Shown: in pieces, positions 23,626 through 32,021 of the stretch
How the letters are laid out: each line of letters begins with the position of its first letter
How positions within the stretch are numbered: the first letter of the stretch is position 1
From: Ancylobacter aquaticus
GTDB lineage: Bacteria; Pseudomonadota; Alphaproteobacteria; Rhizobiales; Xanthobacteraceae
Assembly: GCF_004339465.1 (NCBI RefSeq)
Contig: NZ_SMFY01000002.1
Coordinates: 1,116,001-1,180,000, forward strand
DNA: 64,000 nucleotides
Direction: 5' to 3'
Notes under the pieces: generated by a model
What the model was told of the DNA's origin: nothing
The model's input: the letters and a program-made list of their open reading frames with translations, nothing else
Database searches by the model: none
Made by a program: the position numbers and the translations under genes

Positions 23626-23783
23626 GCTTGACTCCATTCCAGATCGCGATGTCACACCCGCTCCTATCGCCGATTCCAAACCGAGCTCCTAGTGTCACGA
23701 TGATGACAAACACGTCAGGGCAGGGATACCGCGCAACGTCGCTCTGATCTACCGGAGTATCGGCGCACCGCGACAGGCGTCGC

Positions 23784-24014
23784 TCACAATCCGCCGCGGT
23801 GCCGAATTGCATTGACAGAGACGGAAGCGATCAGCCTGGATTCGCCATCGAAAACCTCTAGGGCCACGCCTTCGCCGGGCGCCATGCTCCCGTCAACATC
23901 CCGAAGCAATTGTCCGACAGAGGCGACGGCTTCCGACCACGCGTGGTCATCGCTGGTCAGTTCGATCTCATGGATCGGACGACGGTCGGACCATTTGAAG
24001 GAGTAAGTTGGCAC
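23784..24014 (-). CDS. DUF6894-like small protein
   Basis: The 76-residue product begins at a GTG (VPTYSFKWSDRRPIHEIELTSDDHAWSEAVASVGQLLRDVDG...) and resembles the DUF6894 pattern of M-PxYxFxxxDG... with L...AW.EA. These small proteins are abundant in Hyphomicrobiales and have no known function. Frame choice is supported by alternating hydrophobic residues (VALEVFDGESRLIASVSV). No EcfG promoter with correct spacing was seen. Confidence 0.6.
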   Translation of the reverse strand: MPTYSFKWSDRRPIHEIELTSDDHAWSEAVASVGQLLRDVDGSMAPGEGVALEVFDGESRLIASVSVNAIRHRGGL

Positions 24015-24167
24015 GTCGCACCTCGCACGTTCCCCCTTCAGCAACCCGGACCCGCCGGTTCTGTTTCCGCCAGGACATGAATTCTTGGAACAGGCGGGCC
24101 CTGGAAACGCTGGCACGGGTGCGCCGATCTCGACCTGGCGACCCGCCGCGAGACATTCGCTCGACGA

Positions 24168-24395
24168 TCAGCGGCTGGGGGCTGGAACCGCGACAAGCGA
24201 GATCTTTCTGCTATCGCATTCGCCGCACCGAAACTGCCGCACCATCGCCTTATGCGACACGCGATGATCACGACCAAGCTGGAGGGCTAGAAACGAGAGA
24301 TCGAGCATGCGGGTTTTCCAACACACCAAACATGTCGCTCTGACCCCAAGTCCGAGGTCGATGCATTCGCCGAGGGTCGCGTTCTCCAGGTCCAT
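24168..24395 (-). CDS. Small zinc-ribbon-like protein
   Basis: The 75-residue protein has two CxxC pairs, CLVC (about residue 22) and CGEC (about 61), plus a nearby basic stretch, so it can form a zinc ribbon. It begins MDLENATLGECIDLGLGVRA. No family is recognised with confidence. It might be a nucleic-acid-binding island protein. Confidence 0.62.
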   Translation of the reverse strand: MDLENATLGECIDLGLGVRATCLVCWKTRMLDLSFLALQLGRDHRVSHKAMVRQFRCGECDSRKISLVAVPAPSR

Positions 24396-24531
24396 TGTGG
24401 CAGCATAGTAACAAGAGAGGGACACGCCAAAGCACAACATGGCTGGAGCGTGTGACGCCTCCACGAAGCCGGATCGGAACTGCCGCGGCTCAGGCCGGCT
24501 TGATAAGGCACTACCTTAGGAGTGCCGCTGA

Positions 24532-24837
24532 ATGGATCACAGCAAACACGTCAGGCTCACCCCGACAGAGCTCATCCCGCAGAACCTCGAAGGCGCGGCG
24601 GTCTTCGGTCCTCACAACGAGAAGATCGGGATCGTCTCTCAGCTGCACGGGACCGGTCCCGACAGCCGGGTGGTTGTCGACGTCGACCTGCACAGCATGT
24701 TGGGCGCTGGGGCAAAGCCGGTGGCCCTGCCGATCAGCAATCTCGACTTCATGCGAGATAACGACGGATCGGTTCACGCGGTAACGTCTTGGACAAAAGA
24801 GCAGCTGAGCGAGCAACCTGACCACCGAGGGTTCTGA
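24532..24837 (+). CDS. PRC-barrel domain protein
   Basis: The 101-residue protein is a single PRC-barrel-like domain: LIPQNLEGAAVFGPHNEKIGIVSQLH, then VVVDVDLHSMLGAGAKPVALPISNLDFMRDNDGSVHA. Such proteins are common in rhizobial stress regulons. A GGAAC at 24476-24480 is followed by GCTT after 17 bases, a weak match that I do not call a promoter. It is convergent with the tape measure gene. Confidence 0.78.
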   Translation: MDHSKHVRLTPTELIPQNLEGAAVFGPHNEKIGIVSQLHGTGPDSRVVVDVDLHSMLGAGAKPVALPISNLDFMRDNDGSVHAVTSWTKEQLSEQPDHRGF

Positions 24838-24861
24838 AGGCTGTCCCGCTGCCGGGCCGGG

Positions 24862-26880
24862 TCAATCGATACCGGCGTCAGAATGGATGCCACGAAGGCT
24901 TTGCCCGAGGTCTCCGCGCCCCATGCGCGGCGCCACGGTGGACGCATTCACCGCGTTGATCTCGCTGCGCAGGAGCCTGATCTTCGCCAGCGCCTCGTCG
25001 ATCGAGCCCGCGTCGATGGCAGGGGCGACCCGCGTCGCTCCGACCTGGTCGAGGGCGCTCTTCGCCTCCCCGGCCTTCGCCGATAGATCGCCCAGAGCGG
25101 CCGCACCAGCGGCGCCGAGATCGCCGGGCACCTTGGGCGGGGCTGGCTCGTCGAAGGCCGCCGGCGGGACGGTGATGGCCGGGCCGCGCAGCGGGTTCGG
25201 CTCCGGCATCGGCGCCGCAGGAGGCGCCGGCTGCGCCGTCTTCTCCGCCTGCCGTGCCCGCCAGTTGTGGAAGGAAGCCCGGCCAGTTGCAGCGTCGATC
25301 GGTACCTCTACCGGCGGCGGTGGCGTCCGCAGGTTCTCTGCCGCGATCTTGTCCCACTGGCTGGCTTCGCGAAGGCGCTTGAGCGCCTCGGTCAGCTTCT
25401 CAATATCGCGGACGATCTCCGCACCGAAGCCGAGATCCTTCGCCGTCGGTGTCAGGGCGGCATAATCGGCTTGCGCCGCTGCAATCTGTTTCTCGACCGT
25501 AGCCATTTCCTTTTGCCGCGCTGCATCGCGGGCATCGATCTCCCGGGCTCGGGCGAGATCAGGATTGGCGCGCTCGGCGTCGCGGCGATCATTGGCCGCC
25601 TTCTTCTCCTCCGGCGTCGCGATGCCCAGCCCCTTGCGGGCGACCTCCATGACGTCGGCCAGGGACATGCCGGTCGTGGATCGCAACCAGTTGCTGAAGT
25701 CGTCGAGCTCGCCCTTGGCGCCCCGGATGTCTTGCAAAATCCCTTCCATGAGGCCGACGCCTGGCGCTGCGGTCAGCGCGCCGATCTCACGGACGAAGTC
25801 GTCCCATTTGTTTGAAAGGCGGTCGAGCTCGGTCATCGTGTCACCCGAGAGCTGCGACAGCGCGCCGGCAACCGATCCAGCGGAGTTCTTCAGCTGGGCC
25901 TCGATCCTGCCAACCTCTTCACGCTGCGCGAGCAGCGATCTCATGCCTCTCGCAAATTCCATATCTGAGAAAAGTTGCGGGATTTTCGAGAGATCGCCTT
26001 TGGTCGCCTTGGCGGCGAGGTCGATAAAGACCTCAAGCAGGTCTTTGCCCTCGCGCCGAGCCTGCGCCATCTCTTTCCGGAGGTTGACGCCGAACTTCAT
26101 GAAGCGTTTGGCGGTTTCCTGCGATTCCATCTTGGCGAAGATGTTTGACATCGACGACGCGGCTTCTTCAGAATTCCCCATTTGCGACCGCATCACCTGC
26201 AGCATAGCCACTAACTTGCGGACACCTTCTTCGCCGCGCAGGCCGACCGCGGCGGCATTAGCCGCGAGGCTGGGCAGATAGCGGGCCATGTCGCGGAGCT
26301 CGAATTTCCCCAGGTTGCCGCCCTGAACCAAAATGTCGAATGCCGCTTGCATCTGGCTCCCGGCGATCTTGAAACTCGTCGCCAGAGCATCGGCAGTGCT
26401 GGCGATGTCTGCCGTCTGCGCGCCGGCGGCGTGGGCCGTGGCGACGACGGCGGGCAGGAACGCCATCGCCTCAGGTAGCGATCGACCGGCGGCGACGAGG
26501 GCTTCCAGACCGCTGACGACTTGATCGAGCGGCACCCCTACCTTGTCGGCGATCGTGCCGACATCCGCCGTGGCTGTCTTGACCTCGCCGGCCGACGCGC
26601 CGGCGGTGATCCCGACCCGGGTCATCGTCCGCTCAAGTTCAGCGAACGACGTGATCGCCGCGCGCATTCCGATCGCAGCGCCGGCAATGCCACCCACGGC
26701 GCCGAGCACCCTCGTCGATGCGATCGCCGCCGCGTCGCTCGCCCTGCCAGCCATTGCCGTTGCCACGCTGGCGCGCGTCACGGTGCTTTGCAGACGCCGA
26801 ACGGAAGCGCCCGCTTTTGCAGCTGGGGCGGTCACTCCGTCGACGAGCCGGACGCTGAGAATTGAGGTGAGGCTCGCCAT
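24862..26880 (-). CDS. Phage tail tape measure protein (TP901-type)
   Basis: The 672-residue protein is a short tape measure protein: an N-terminal TP901 core with the repeated alanine/glycine helices (AVGGIAGAAIGMRAAITSFAELERTMTRVGITAGASAGEVKTA), then a coiled coil (RREEVGRI..., KEMATVEKQIAAAQADY) and a proline-rich C-terminal part. It would set tail length in a siphophage or GTA-like particle. It starts with a one-base TAATG overlap after the tail chaperone gene. No further tail genes follow; a PRC-barrel gene is convergent at its end. Confidence 0.87.
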   Translation of the reverse strand: MASLTSILSVRLVDGVTAPAAKAGASVRRLQSTVTRASVATAMAGRASDAAAIASTRVLGAVGGIAGAAIGMRAAITSFAELERTMTRVGITAGASAGEVKTATADVGTIADKVGVPLDQVVSGLEALVAAGRSLPEAMAFLPAVVATAHAAGAQTADIASTADALATSFKIAGSQMQAAFDILVQGGNLGKFELRDMARYLPSLAANAAAVGLRGEEGVRKLVAMLQVMRSQMGNSEEAASSMSNIFAKMESQETAKRFMKFGVNLRKEMAQARREGKDLLEVFIDLAAKATKGDLSKIPQLFSDMEFARGMRSLLAQREEVGRIEAQLKNSAGSVAGALSQLSGDTMTELDRLSNKWDDFVREIGALTAAPGVGLMEGILQDIRGAKGELDDFSNWLRSTTGMSLADVMEVARKGLGIATPEEKKAANDRRDAERANPDLARAREIDARDAARQKEMATVEKQIAAAQADYAALTPTAKDLGFGAEIVRDIEKLTEALKRLREASQWDKIAAENLRTPPPPVEVPIDAATGRASFHNWRARQAEKTAQPAPPAAPMPEPNPLRGPAITVPPAAFDEPAPPKVPGDLGAAGAAALGDLSAKAGEAKSALDQVGATRVAPAIDAGSIDEALAKIRLLRSEINAVNASTVAPRMGRGDLGQSLRGIHSDAGID

Positions 26881-27206
26881 TACCGGGCCCCCTCAATGAG
26901 GGCTCGGATCGATTCCGGCAACGTTGATACGAAAGTGCCGATTACTGCCTGCTCGTCGCCGCCGCGCAGCGCGCGGAAGAGGCTGAGCGGTTCCCCCGTG
27001 GTGGCGGCCAACACGTCCAAGATTGTCTCATGCATGCCGGACTGCACATCGAGCGCGATACCAAGCGCCACCGGTGGCAGGCTGATCTCTTCGACGAGGC
27101 GACCGCCGAGCGTGAAGGGGTGCGCCAGGCGGCAGGCGGCAAAGCCGGCAAACCCGGAGCCCGGGCGGCCGTCTCGCTGGCTGGTCTTTTCCGTCTCGAC
27201 TTCCAT
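26880..27206 (-). CDS. Phage tail assembly chaperone-like protein
   Basis: The 108-residue protein (EVETEKTSQRDGRP... HPFTLGGRLVEEISLPPVAL...) has the compact layout of phage tail assembly chaperones of the Mu gp41/E type: a short strand region then helices (GMHETILDVLAATTGEPLSLFRALRGGDEQAVIGTFVSTLPESIRALIEG). Its place directly before a tape measure gene, with a TAATG overlap, supports this. Nothing recognisable as the major tail protein lies upstream. Confidence 0.75.
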   Translation of the reverse strand: MEVETEKTSQRDGRPGSGFAGFAACRLAHPFTLGGRLVEEISLPPVALGIALDVQSGMHETILDVLAATTGEPLSLFRALRGGDEQAVIGTFVSTLPESIRALIEGAR

Positions 27207-27735
27207 CGCTCGTTCCTCGTTTGCATCGCTCTAGGCACGGCTCCGCCCTTTCCGCCTCCCGGTCTCCCCTCGGAAACCGCGAGCCCCTGGCCATGGGGAG
27301 CGCGCCTGAGCGCGCCGCGTACTTGCTACCCCTTGGACCTGATGGTCCCCGGCGCGTTGTCCCCGCACCGTCCGCCGGAGGCTTTTTCAGGCGCCTCCAC
27401 GAGAGCTGCGTGTCTGGAAGCCACCCAGATGACCGCAACTGCCGTTCCTCGACCTTTCCCCGGTGGTGCCGGGTACCGTTCAGGCTGCGGGATGGAATGG
27501 GCACACCAGCGCCCGCATTTTTATTCCGGAGTTTTTGAGCACTCCCGGCAGGTGCGCAGACGCTCATCGAGGCGCTCTAAGGCGCCGCCGCGGGGCAGGT
27601 CTGGTCGAGACCGCGGCAGGTGCCACGATCGCGGTGCGGGTCTTCGAGAGTGGCGGGACCTCCGAGCACCACTCACCAGGTGCCCGCTGCCGACGATCGT
27701 AGAATTGGAGTGGCCGGCCGAAGCCGGCCCGATCG
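27207..27735. other. Region without a supported gene upstream of the tail genes
   Basis: About 530 bases show only short frames without domain-like composition. A GC-rich hairpin (GCGCGCCTGAGCGCGC near 27300) and GGCCGGC inverted sequence near 27710-27730 are present. In a complete prophage the major tail protein and connector genes would be here or nearby, so this is probably the scar of their loss. Confidence 0.45.
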
Positions 27736-28038
27736 TCAGAGCGGGCGCTGGCGGTGGCGATCGGAGACGGCGGCGAGAGCCGCCTGCCTCGTCGGGTGTT
27801 CACCGATCAGTTCGCCGGCGGCATCGAACGCTTGGAAATGGCGTGAACCGACCTCGGCGAACGCGCCCATGCGCGTCATGCCGTCATAGATAGCTGTGGG
27901 GTGCTCGATAAGAAAAACTTGCGCTTTGGCCTTCCGGAGATTAGATTTCCTGAAGGCTATTCTCCGCGGCCTATCTTCTGCAGCGCCCCCGAGGAAGCCA
28001 CCCTCGGGGGCGTTTTGCGTTTCAAGGGCCCCCGTCAT
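27736..28038 (-). CDS. Small hypothetical island protein
   Basis: The 100-residue protein (MTGALETQNAPEGGFLGGAAEDRPRRI... HFQAFDAAGELIGEHPTRQAALAAV) is not recognised. Its start overlaps the stop of the upstream gene as ATGA, which supports real, coupled translation. An unusual feature is a perfect GC-rich hairpin with a plus-strand T-run inside its 5' part (27984-28016). Confidence 0.58.
   Translation of the reverse strand: MTGALETQNAPEGGFLGGAAEDRPRRIAFRKSNLRKAKAQVFLIEHPTAIYDGMTRMGAFAEVGSRHFQAFDAAGELIGEHPTRQAALAAVSDRHRQRPL
27984..28016 (+). terminator. Strong hairpin with T-run inside a minus-strand gene
   Basis: CGCCCCCGAGG (27984-27994) pairs perfectly with CCTCGGGGGCG (28002-28012) across a 7-base loop and is followed by TTTT on the plus strand. 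It has the shape of a Rho-independent terminator for plus-strand transcription, antisense to the gene at 27736-28038. Confidence 0.5.
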
Positions 28039-28271
28039 GCGGCACCGCCTTGCGACCACGTGCCGGCTCGCATCGGGATAGGCTCGCAACGAACGGCGAG
28101 CGCCTCGGCCAGGTTCTGCGCAACCTCGATCGCGAGCGAGCGATCCGCAAGGTGAGGCGAGATCGGCCACCACTTGCCATGAGGTTCGATGAGGACGGTC
28201 ACGAACCTGTCGTCGGCCGTCTGACCTTCAAATCGGTAAATTGCGGTGTAGCGCTCTCGGGTGCCTGTCAT
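28035..28271 (-). CDS. Small hypothetical island protein
   Basis: The 78-residue protein (MTGTRERYTAIYRFEGQTADDRFVTVLIEPHGKWWPISPHLADRS...) looks like a real soluble alpha/beta protein but matches no family I know. It lies 11 bases after the AlpA-like gene and overlaps the next gene by ATGA, forming a three-gene minus-strand unit typical of phage early genes. Confidence 0.62.
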   Translation of the reverse strand: MTGTRERYTAIYRFEGQTADDRFVTVLIEPHGKWWPISPHLADRSLAIEVAQNLAEALAVRCEPIPMRAGTWSQGGAA

Positions 28272-28282
28272 GATGGGCCCCC

Positions 28283-28468
28283 TCACGCGGCTTGACGGAA
28301 AAAACGCACCAACTCGCTGCGTTCGGCGACCCATCGGTTGCCGATCTGCTTCGCGGGGAGCTTGCCGTTCGAGAGCATATAATGCGTCTGACGAACGGTC
28401 CGGCCGATCGCGACTGCGATCGCTTCAAGCCCCCAGATTAGATCGAGATCCTGACTGCGCTGTTCCAA
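28283..28468 (-). CDS. AlpA/excisionase-like helix-turn-helix protein
   Basis: The 61-residue protein (MEQRSQDLDLIWGLEAIAVAIGRTVRQTHYMLSNGKLPAKQIGNRWVAERSELVRFFRQAA) is a MerR-like/AlpA-type winged HTH, as used by phage excisionases and prophage regulators. Its position, divergent from the Arc-like gene and one gene from the integrase, fits a recombination directionality factor. It heads a minus-strand unit with two small genes. Confidence 0.8.
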   Translation of the reverse strand: MEQRSQDLDLIWGLEAIAVAIGRTVRQTHYMLSNGKLPAKQIGNRWVAERSELVRFFRQAA

Positions 28469-28510
28469 TGCAAAGCTCCTTGTGCGTGCGGCATCCGTGT
28501 GTCATCCAAT

Positions 28511-28567
28511 GTGTGTCATCGGTGCGGCATGGCCGTCAAGGAAAAAGTGTGGCATCGGTGCGGCATG
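28511..28567. repeat. Tandem 21-base repeats at the AlpA/Arc divergent control region
   Basis: Two copies of a 21-base sequence, differing at one position, start at 28511 and 28547 (36-base period). Each contains CATCGGTGCGGCATG; extra partial copies (GCATCCGTGTGTCATCC) lie just upstream at about 28490-28506. They sit between the AlpA-like and Arc-like genes, so they are likely operator sites, although an upstream start would also translate them as a repeated HRCGM. Confidence 0.6.
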
Positions 28568-28939
28568 TCGAGAGAAGATCTGCATTTCCGGTTACGGATA
28601 CCCGAGGCTCTGAAGGGGCGCATTTCGGCCAGTGCCGATGCGAACAACCGGAGCATGACTGCCGAGATGATCTCCCGACTGGAGACCTCGTTCGGCCCGC
28701 CGCAGGACATGCTCTTGCAAGCACTAGCCGCTCTTGGCGATAAACTTCTCGAGGACGAGCATATAGTAGAATTGCCGGCGGCGGCTGTGCAGACGTTAAG
28801 AGAAGCCGCCGAGAAACGCGGCCTATCAATGGAAGATCTAGTCAATAGACTTGTGACGAAGGCCGCCTACCACATCGGAGCGAAGACGGACGTTGGGCTA
28901 GAATTATTGCGCCGTATTGATAAAAATACAGAGGACTAG
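28565..28939 (+). CDS. Arc-family ribbon-helix-helix repressor
   Basis: The 124-residue protein opens MSREDLHFRLRIPEALKGRISASADANNRSMTAEMISRLE, the Arc/MetJ-type DNA-binding domain: ribbon HFRLRIP, then two helices. The C-terminal part is helical and may oligomerise. I start it at ATG 28565; upstream starts at 28499 and 28529 would translate repeated operator DNA. It ends 2 bases before the integrase gene and probably regulates integration and its own promoter. Confidence 0.82.
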   Translation: MSREDLHFRLRIPEALKGRISASADANNRSMTAEMISRLETSFGPPQDMLLQALAALGDKLLEDEHIVELPAAAVQTLREAAEKRGLSMEDLVNRLVTKAAYHIGAKTDVGLELLRRIDKNTED

Positions 28940-28941
28940 TT

Positions 28942-30189
28942 ATGTCCGTCCGCAAGCGCGTCTGGACTACACCGAAGGGCGAAGAAAAGTCCGCTTGGGT
29001 TGCTGATTATCTCGACGCCAAAGGCACGCGCCGGCTGAAGACGTTCAAGCTGAAGAAGCACGCGGACGCATTCGCCGCGACGGCGAACGTTGAGGTACGC
29101 GAGGGAACCCACGTCGCCGATTCCGCCAGCATCACTGTCGCGAAAGCTGGGGACATGTGGCTTGCCAGCGGCGAGGCCAACGGGCTCGAGCGATCATCAA
29201 TCGCCCAACGGAAGCGCCACCTGGCTCTCCATATCGTCCCGCTGATCGGCCCTACCCTCGTCAGCAAAATCTCGGTGCCAGCGGTGCGCTCGTTCGAAGA
29301 CGAGCTCCGGGCGAAGGGCACTTCTGCCGCCATGGTCAAGAAGCTAGTGGTCAGTCTCGGCTCGATCCTGTCGGACGCCCAAGAGCGCGGCCTTGCGGCG
29401 AAAAATCCCGTCAGGGATATGAAATCGCGGCGCGGCGCTAGCGGCCGCCGTGCGGAGGGGCGCCAGAAGAGCCGGCTGACGGTCGGCGAGGACATCCCGA
29501 CACCCGATGAGGTTCGGAGGATCCTTGAAGCCGCCTCCGGCCGCTGGCGGCCGTTGCTCATCACTGCGGTGTTCACAGGGATGCGAGCCTCGGAGCTCCG
29601 CGGGCTGCGCTGGCAGGACATAGATTTCGACGAGCGCACAGTCCGCGTGCGGCAGCGCGCGGATGAATACGGCATCATTGGCCCGCCGAAGTCGGAAGCC
29701 GGAATCCGGGACATCCCCGTGCCGCCCATCGTCGTCCACACCTTGCGGGAGTGGAGACTGGCGTGCCCGCGCCGGGCAACCCGCAGGACAGATGACACGG
29801 GGAAGGCAGCGACAGAGCTGCACCTCGTGTTTCCCAACGGGCTGGGCAAGGTCGAGAATTACAAGAATATTCTGCGCCGGGGCTTCGGGCCCGTGCAGAT
29901 CGCTGCCGGCGTCTCGGTCCTATCCGGGAAAATCGACAAGGAAGGGCAGCCGATCCTCGCCGGGAAGTATGGAGGCCTGCACGCCTTGCGGCACTTCTTC
30001 GCGTCTTGGTGCATAAACAGACCCCGTGATGGAGGGCTCGGCCTGCCGCTGAAGGTGGTGCAGGAACGCATGGGCCATGCCACGATCAGCATGACCGGCG
30101 ACGTGTACGGCCATCTTTTTCCTCGCGCCGACGATGCCGACGAAATGGCGGCCGCAGAGCGGGCGCTGCTCATGCCGCACGCGACATAG
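28942..30189 (+). CDS. Tyrosine recombinase (island integrase)
   Basis: The 415-residue phage-type integrase has an N-terminal arm-binding part (about 1-65), a SAM-like core-binding domain (about 65-160) and the catalytic domain with Arg215 (TGMRASEL), Lys250, His347-x-x-Arg350 (HALRHFF), His379 (GHATISM) and the nucleophile Tyr389 (DVYGHLF). It lies 50 bases from the right-hand 46-base repeat, so it is the enzyme that inserted the island into tRNA-Met. All catalytic residues are present. It directly follows the Arc-like repressor gene. Confidence 0.94.
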   Translation: MSVRKRVWTTPKGEEKSAWVADYLDAKGTRRLKTFKLKKHADAFAATANVEVREGTHVADSASITVAKAGDMWLASGEANGLERSSIAQRKRHLALHIVPLIGPTLVSKISVPAVRSFEDELRAKGTSAAMVKKLVVSLGSILSDAQERGLAAKNPVRDMKSRRGASGRRAEGRQKSRLTVGEDIPTPDEVRRILEAASGRWRPLLITAVFTGMRASELRGLRWQDIDFDERTVRVRQRADEYGIIGPPKSEAGIRDIPVPPIVVHTLREWRLACPRRATRRTDDTGKAATELHLVFPNGLGKVENYKNILRRGFGPVQIAAGVSVLSGKIDKEGQPILAGKYGGLHALRHFFASWCINRPRDGGLGLPLKVVQERMGHATISMTGDVYGHLFPRADDADEMAAAERALLMPHAT

Positions 30190-30238
30190 ACGCGACATGA
30201 GATCCGGAAACCCTTAAATCACGGGCATCCGACAAAGC

Positions 30239-30284
30239 ATCATAATCCTGGGGTCGGGGGTTCAAGTCCCTCTCCCGCTACCAC
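30239..30284 (+). repeat. attR: 46-bp direct repeat, right end of island
   Basis: This copy is identical to the 3' part of tRNA-Met at 10137-10182 (anticodon loop to one base past CCA) but has no tRNA 5' half. It is the distal attachment site of the element. Confidence 0.93.
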
Positions 30285-30370
30285 TCGAACCCATGATATT
30301 TCAATGGGTTAGCGAAGTCTTCCGGAAGAAGCCAGTTCGCCGCGCGACCGCCCCGGCCGAACGGCGGCAC

Positions 30371-31942
30371 CTATGCGGGCGACGTCGCCCCCAGCGCTGC
30401 GACATAGCTTGCAAGCGCCTCGCTCTGGCGCTCGTCGGCGCGCAGGCCGAGATAGCCGTCGGGCCGAACGATGAAGAGGGCAAGGCCCTCGACGCCGAGC
30501 CGTTCCGCCAGCGCGGGGTCCAGGCCGTCACTTCCATCGACGTGTGTGCCATGGGCGGAAAGGGTGAAACCCATCTCCACGATGGCGCCGCCGACATGGC
30601 GGGCAACGGCGCGCTGGAGGTCCGCGAGGCTCTCCGGCGCGCACGCCGCCCCGGCGACCAGCACCGCCATGTGTCCCGCCCGTGCGGCGATCATGTCCGG
30701 CCCGGCGTGGCCAGCGGCAGGGGGGTGATGCGGCCAGAGCGCCCCGGCGCCGACGCCCGCATCGGAAGCACTCCCGATGACAATCGGCGATGAGCGGTAG
30801 TCGATGTCGAGTTCCGCTTCCGCCGTCGCCTCCTGATGGCGGGTGACGGGGTCGGAGAGCGCGCCCCGGATCGCCGCATCGCGCTGGAGCCGCTGGCCGG
30901 CGTCGAGAAAGAGCTGCGCGCGGTCCATCTCGTCGCCCATATCCGTCACTTTCTGCGCGACAGGGCGGCGCTCCGCCTCATAGCTGTCCAGCAGCGTCTC
31001 GGCGCAGTGGCCCGAACTGACCAGCGCAAGTTTCCAGCCGAGGTTGAAGGCGTCCTGCAGCCCGGTATTCATGCCATGCCCCTGCAGCGGGCTGCAGGTG
31101 TGGGCGGCATCGCCGGCGAGCAGCAGCCGCCCCGCCCGGTACTGCCGTGCGACCCGGCTGTAGCAATGGAAGCGGACCGGATTGGCGATCGCGGAGAAGG
31201 CGGCGTCGGGCAAATAGCGCTTCAGCGTGAGCGAGGCATCCGCCACAAGATCGGAATTCTCGGCGCTGGGCCGGACATATACGCGCCAACGCTGGCCCGG
31301 GAGGGCCGTGAGGATGATCGGGGGAGAGTCGAAATAGGCGAAATTGCCCTCATGCGAGTGCGGCCAGCCGTCGATGGCCGCGTCGAATACCGCCCACGGC
31401 TCCTCGATGGCATGGCCGTCCTGCTCGATGCCGGCAAGCGTGCGAACCAGACTGTGATGCCCATCGCAGCCGACAACCCAGCGGGCGGCCAGTGTGCGCT
31501 CCCCGGCTTTGTCCCGCACGGTGGCCATCACCTGCTCGTCCTGTTCTTCCAGGCCCACCAGCCGCGTACCGCGCGTCACCCGCCCGCCGAACCCTTCGAG
31601 GTGGCGGGTGAGTATGCCTTCGGTGACTTCTTCGGAAACGCCGACATTGAAGGGAAAGCGGCTCCCCGACAGCGCAAGGTCGATCTCGCCGAGCACCGCC
31701 CCATCGGAGTGGATTCGCGCCATACGCTGGCGAACCCCTGCCTCAAGCAGCGGGCCGGCAAGGCCAAGCGCGTCGAAAATCTCGACGGAGCGCGGATGCA
31801 CCACGGTCGCCCGGTCCCAGGACAGCGGCCGATCATGCTCGTCGATCAGCAGGCATCCGACGCCCCGCCGCACAAGCTCGGCGGCCAGCAGCAGGCCCGT
31901 GGGGCCAGCGCCCACGACAAGAACATCCACGTCGGCCACCAT
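30371..31942 (-). CDS. FAD-dependent aromatic-ring monooxygenase (PheA/TfdB type)
   Basis: The 523-residue flavoprotein belongs to the NAD(P)H-dependent para-hydroxybenzoate-hydroxylase fold group. It shows the N-terminal dinucleotide motif VVGAGPTGLLLAAEL, the GCDGHHSLVR (DG) motif and the second FAD motif RLLLAGDAAHTCSPLQGHGMN. The long C-terminal thioredoxin-like domain places it with phenol, resorcinol or rifampicin hydroxylases. No aromatic pathway genes are adjacent, so the substrate is open. It is the first chromosomal gene right of the island. Confidence 0.87.
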   Translation of the reverse strand: MVADVDVLVVGAGPTGLLLAAELVRRGVGCLLIDEHDRPLSWDRATVVHPRSVEIFDALGLAGPLLEAGVRQRMARIHSDGAVLGEIDLALSGSRFPFNVGVSEEVTEGILTRHLEGFGGRVTRGTRLVGLEEQDEQVMATVRDKAGERTLAARWVVGCDGHHSLVRTLAGIEQDGHAIEEPWAVFDAAIDGWPHSHEGNFAYFDSPPIILTALPGQRWRVYVRPSAENSDLVADASLTLKRYLPDAAFSAIANPVRFHCYSRVARQYRAGRLLLAGDAAHTCSPLQGHGMNTGLQDAFNLGWKLALVSSGHCAETLLDSYEAERRPVAQKVTDMGDEMDRAQLFLDAGQRLQRDAAIRGALSDPVTRHQEATAEAELDIDYRSSPIVIGSASDAGVGAGALWPHHPPAAGHAGPDMIAARAGHMAVLVAGAACAPESLADLQRAVARHVGGAIVEMGFTLSAHGTHVDGSDGLDPALAERLGVEGLALFIVRPDGYLGLRADERQSEALASYVAALGATSPA

Positions 31943-32021
31943 GGCTCACGTCCTCACGCCCAAGCATCGTTATTCGTCACGAGTGGAGCCAGAAGCTCCT
32001 GGTGGATCGACGGGTCGGACC

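Larger units (their letters stand above)
10137..30284. mobile_element. 20.1-kb integrative element in tRNA-Met with relic phage genes and stress-gene cargo
   Basis: A 46-base direct repeat (10137-10182 and 30239-30284) bounds this region; the left copy is the 3' part of an intact tRNA-Met gene and the right copy is the orphan duplicate. A tyrosine integrase ends 50 bases before the right repeat. Inside are an AlpA-like and an Arc-like regulator, a tape measure gene, a tail chaperone gene, decayed antirepressor fragments, and many genes typical of the alphaproteobacterial general stress response. There is no capsid, portal, terminase or conjugation gene, so it is a defective prophage-derived or satellite-like element. 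Which genes arrived together cannot be told from one copy. Confidence 0.92.

Noticed and set aside
24476-24501. EcfG-type promoter before the PRC-barrel gene
   Set aside because: GGAAC is present but the -10 reads GCTT at 17 bases, lacking the conserved GTT.
28511-28567. Possible CRISPR array
   Set aside because: Only two near-identical 21-base units with a 15-base gap and no cas genes; operator repeats explain them better.
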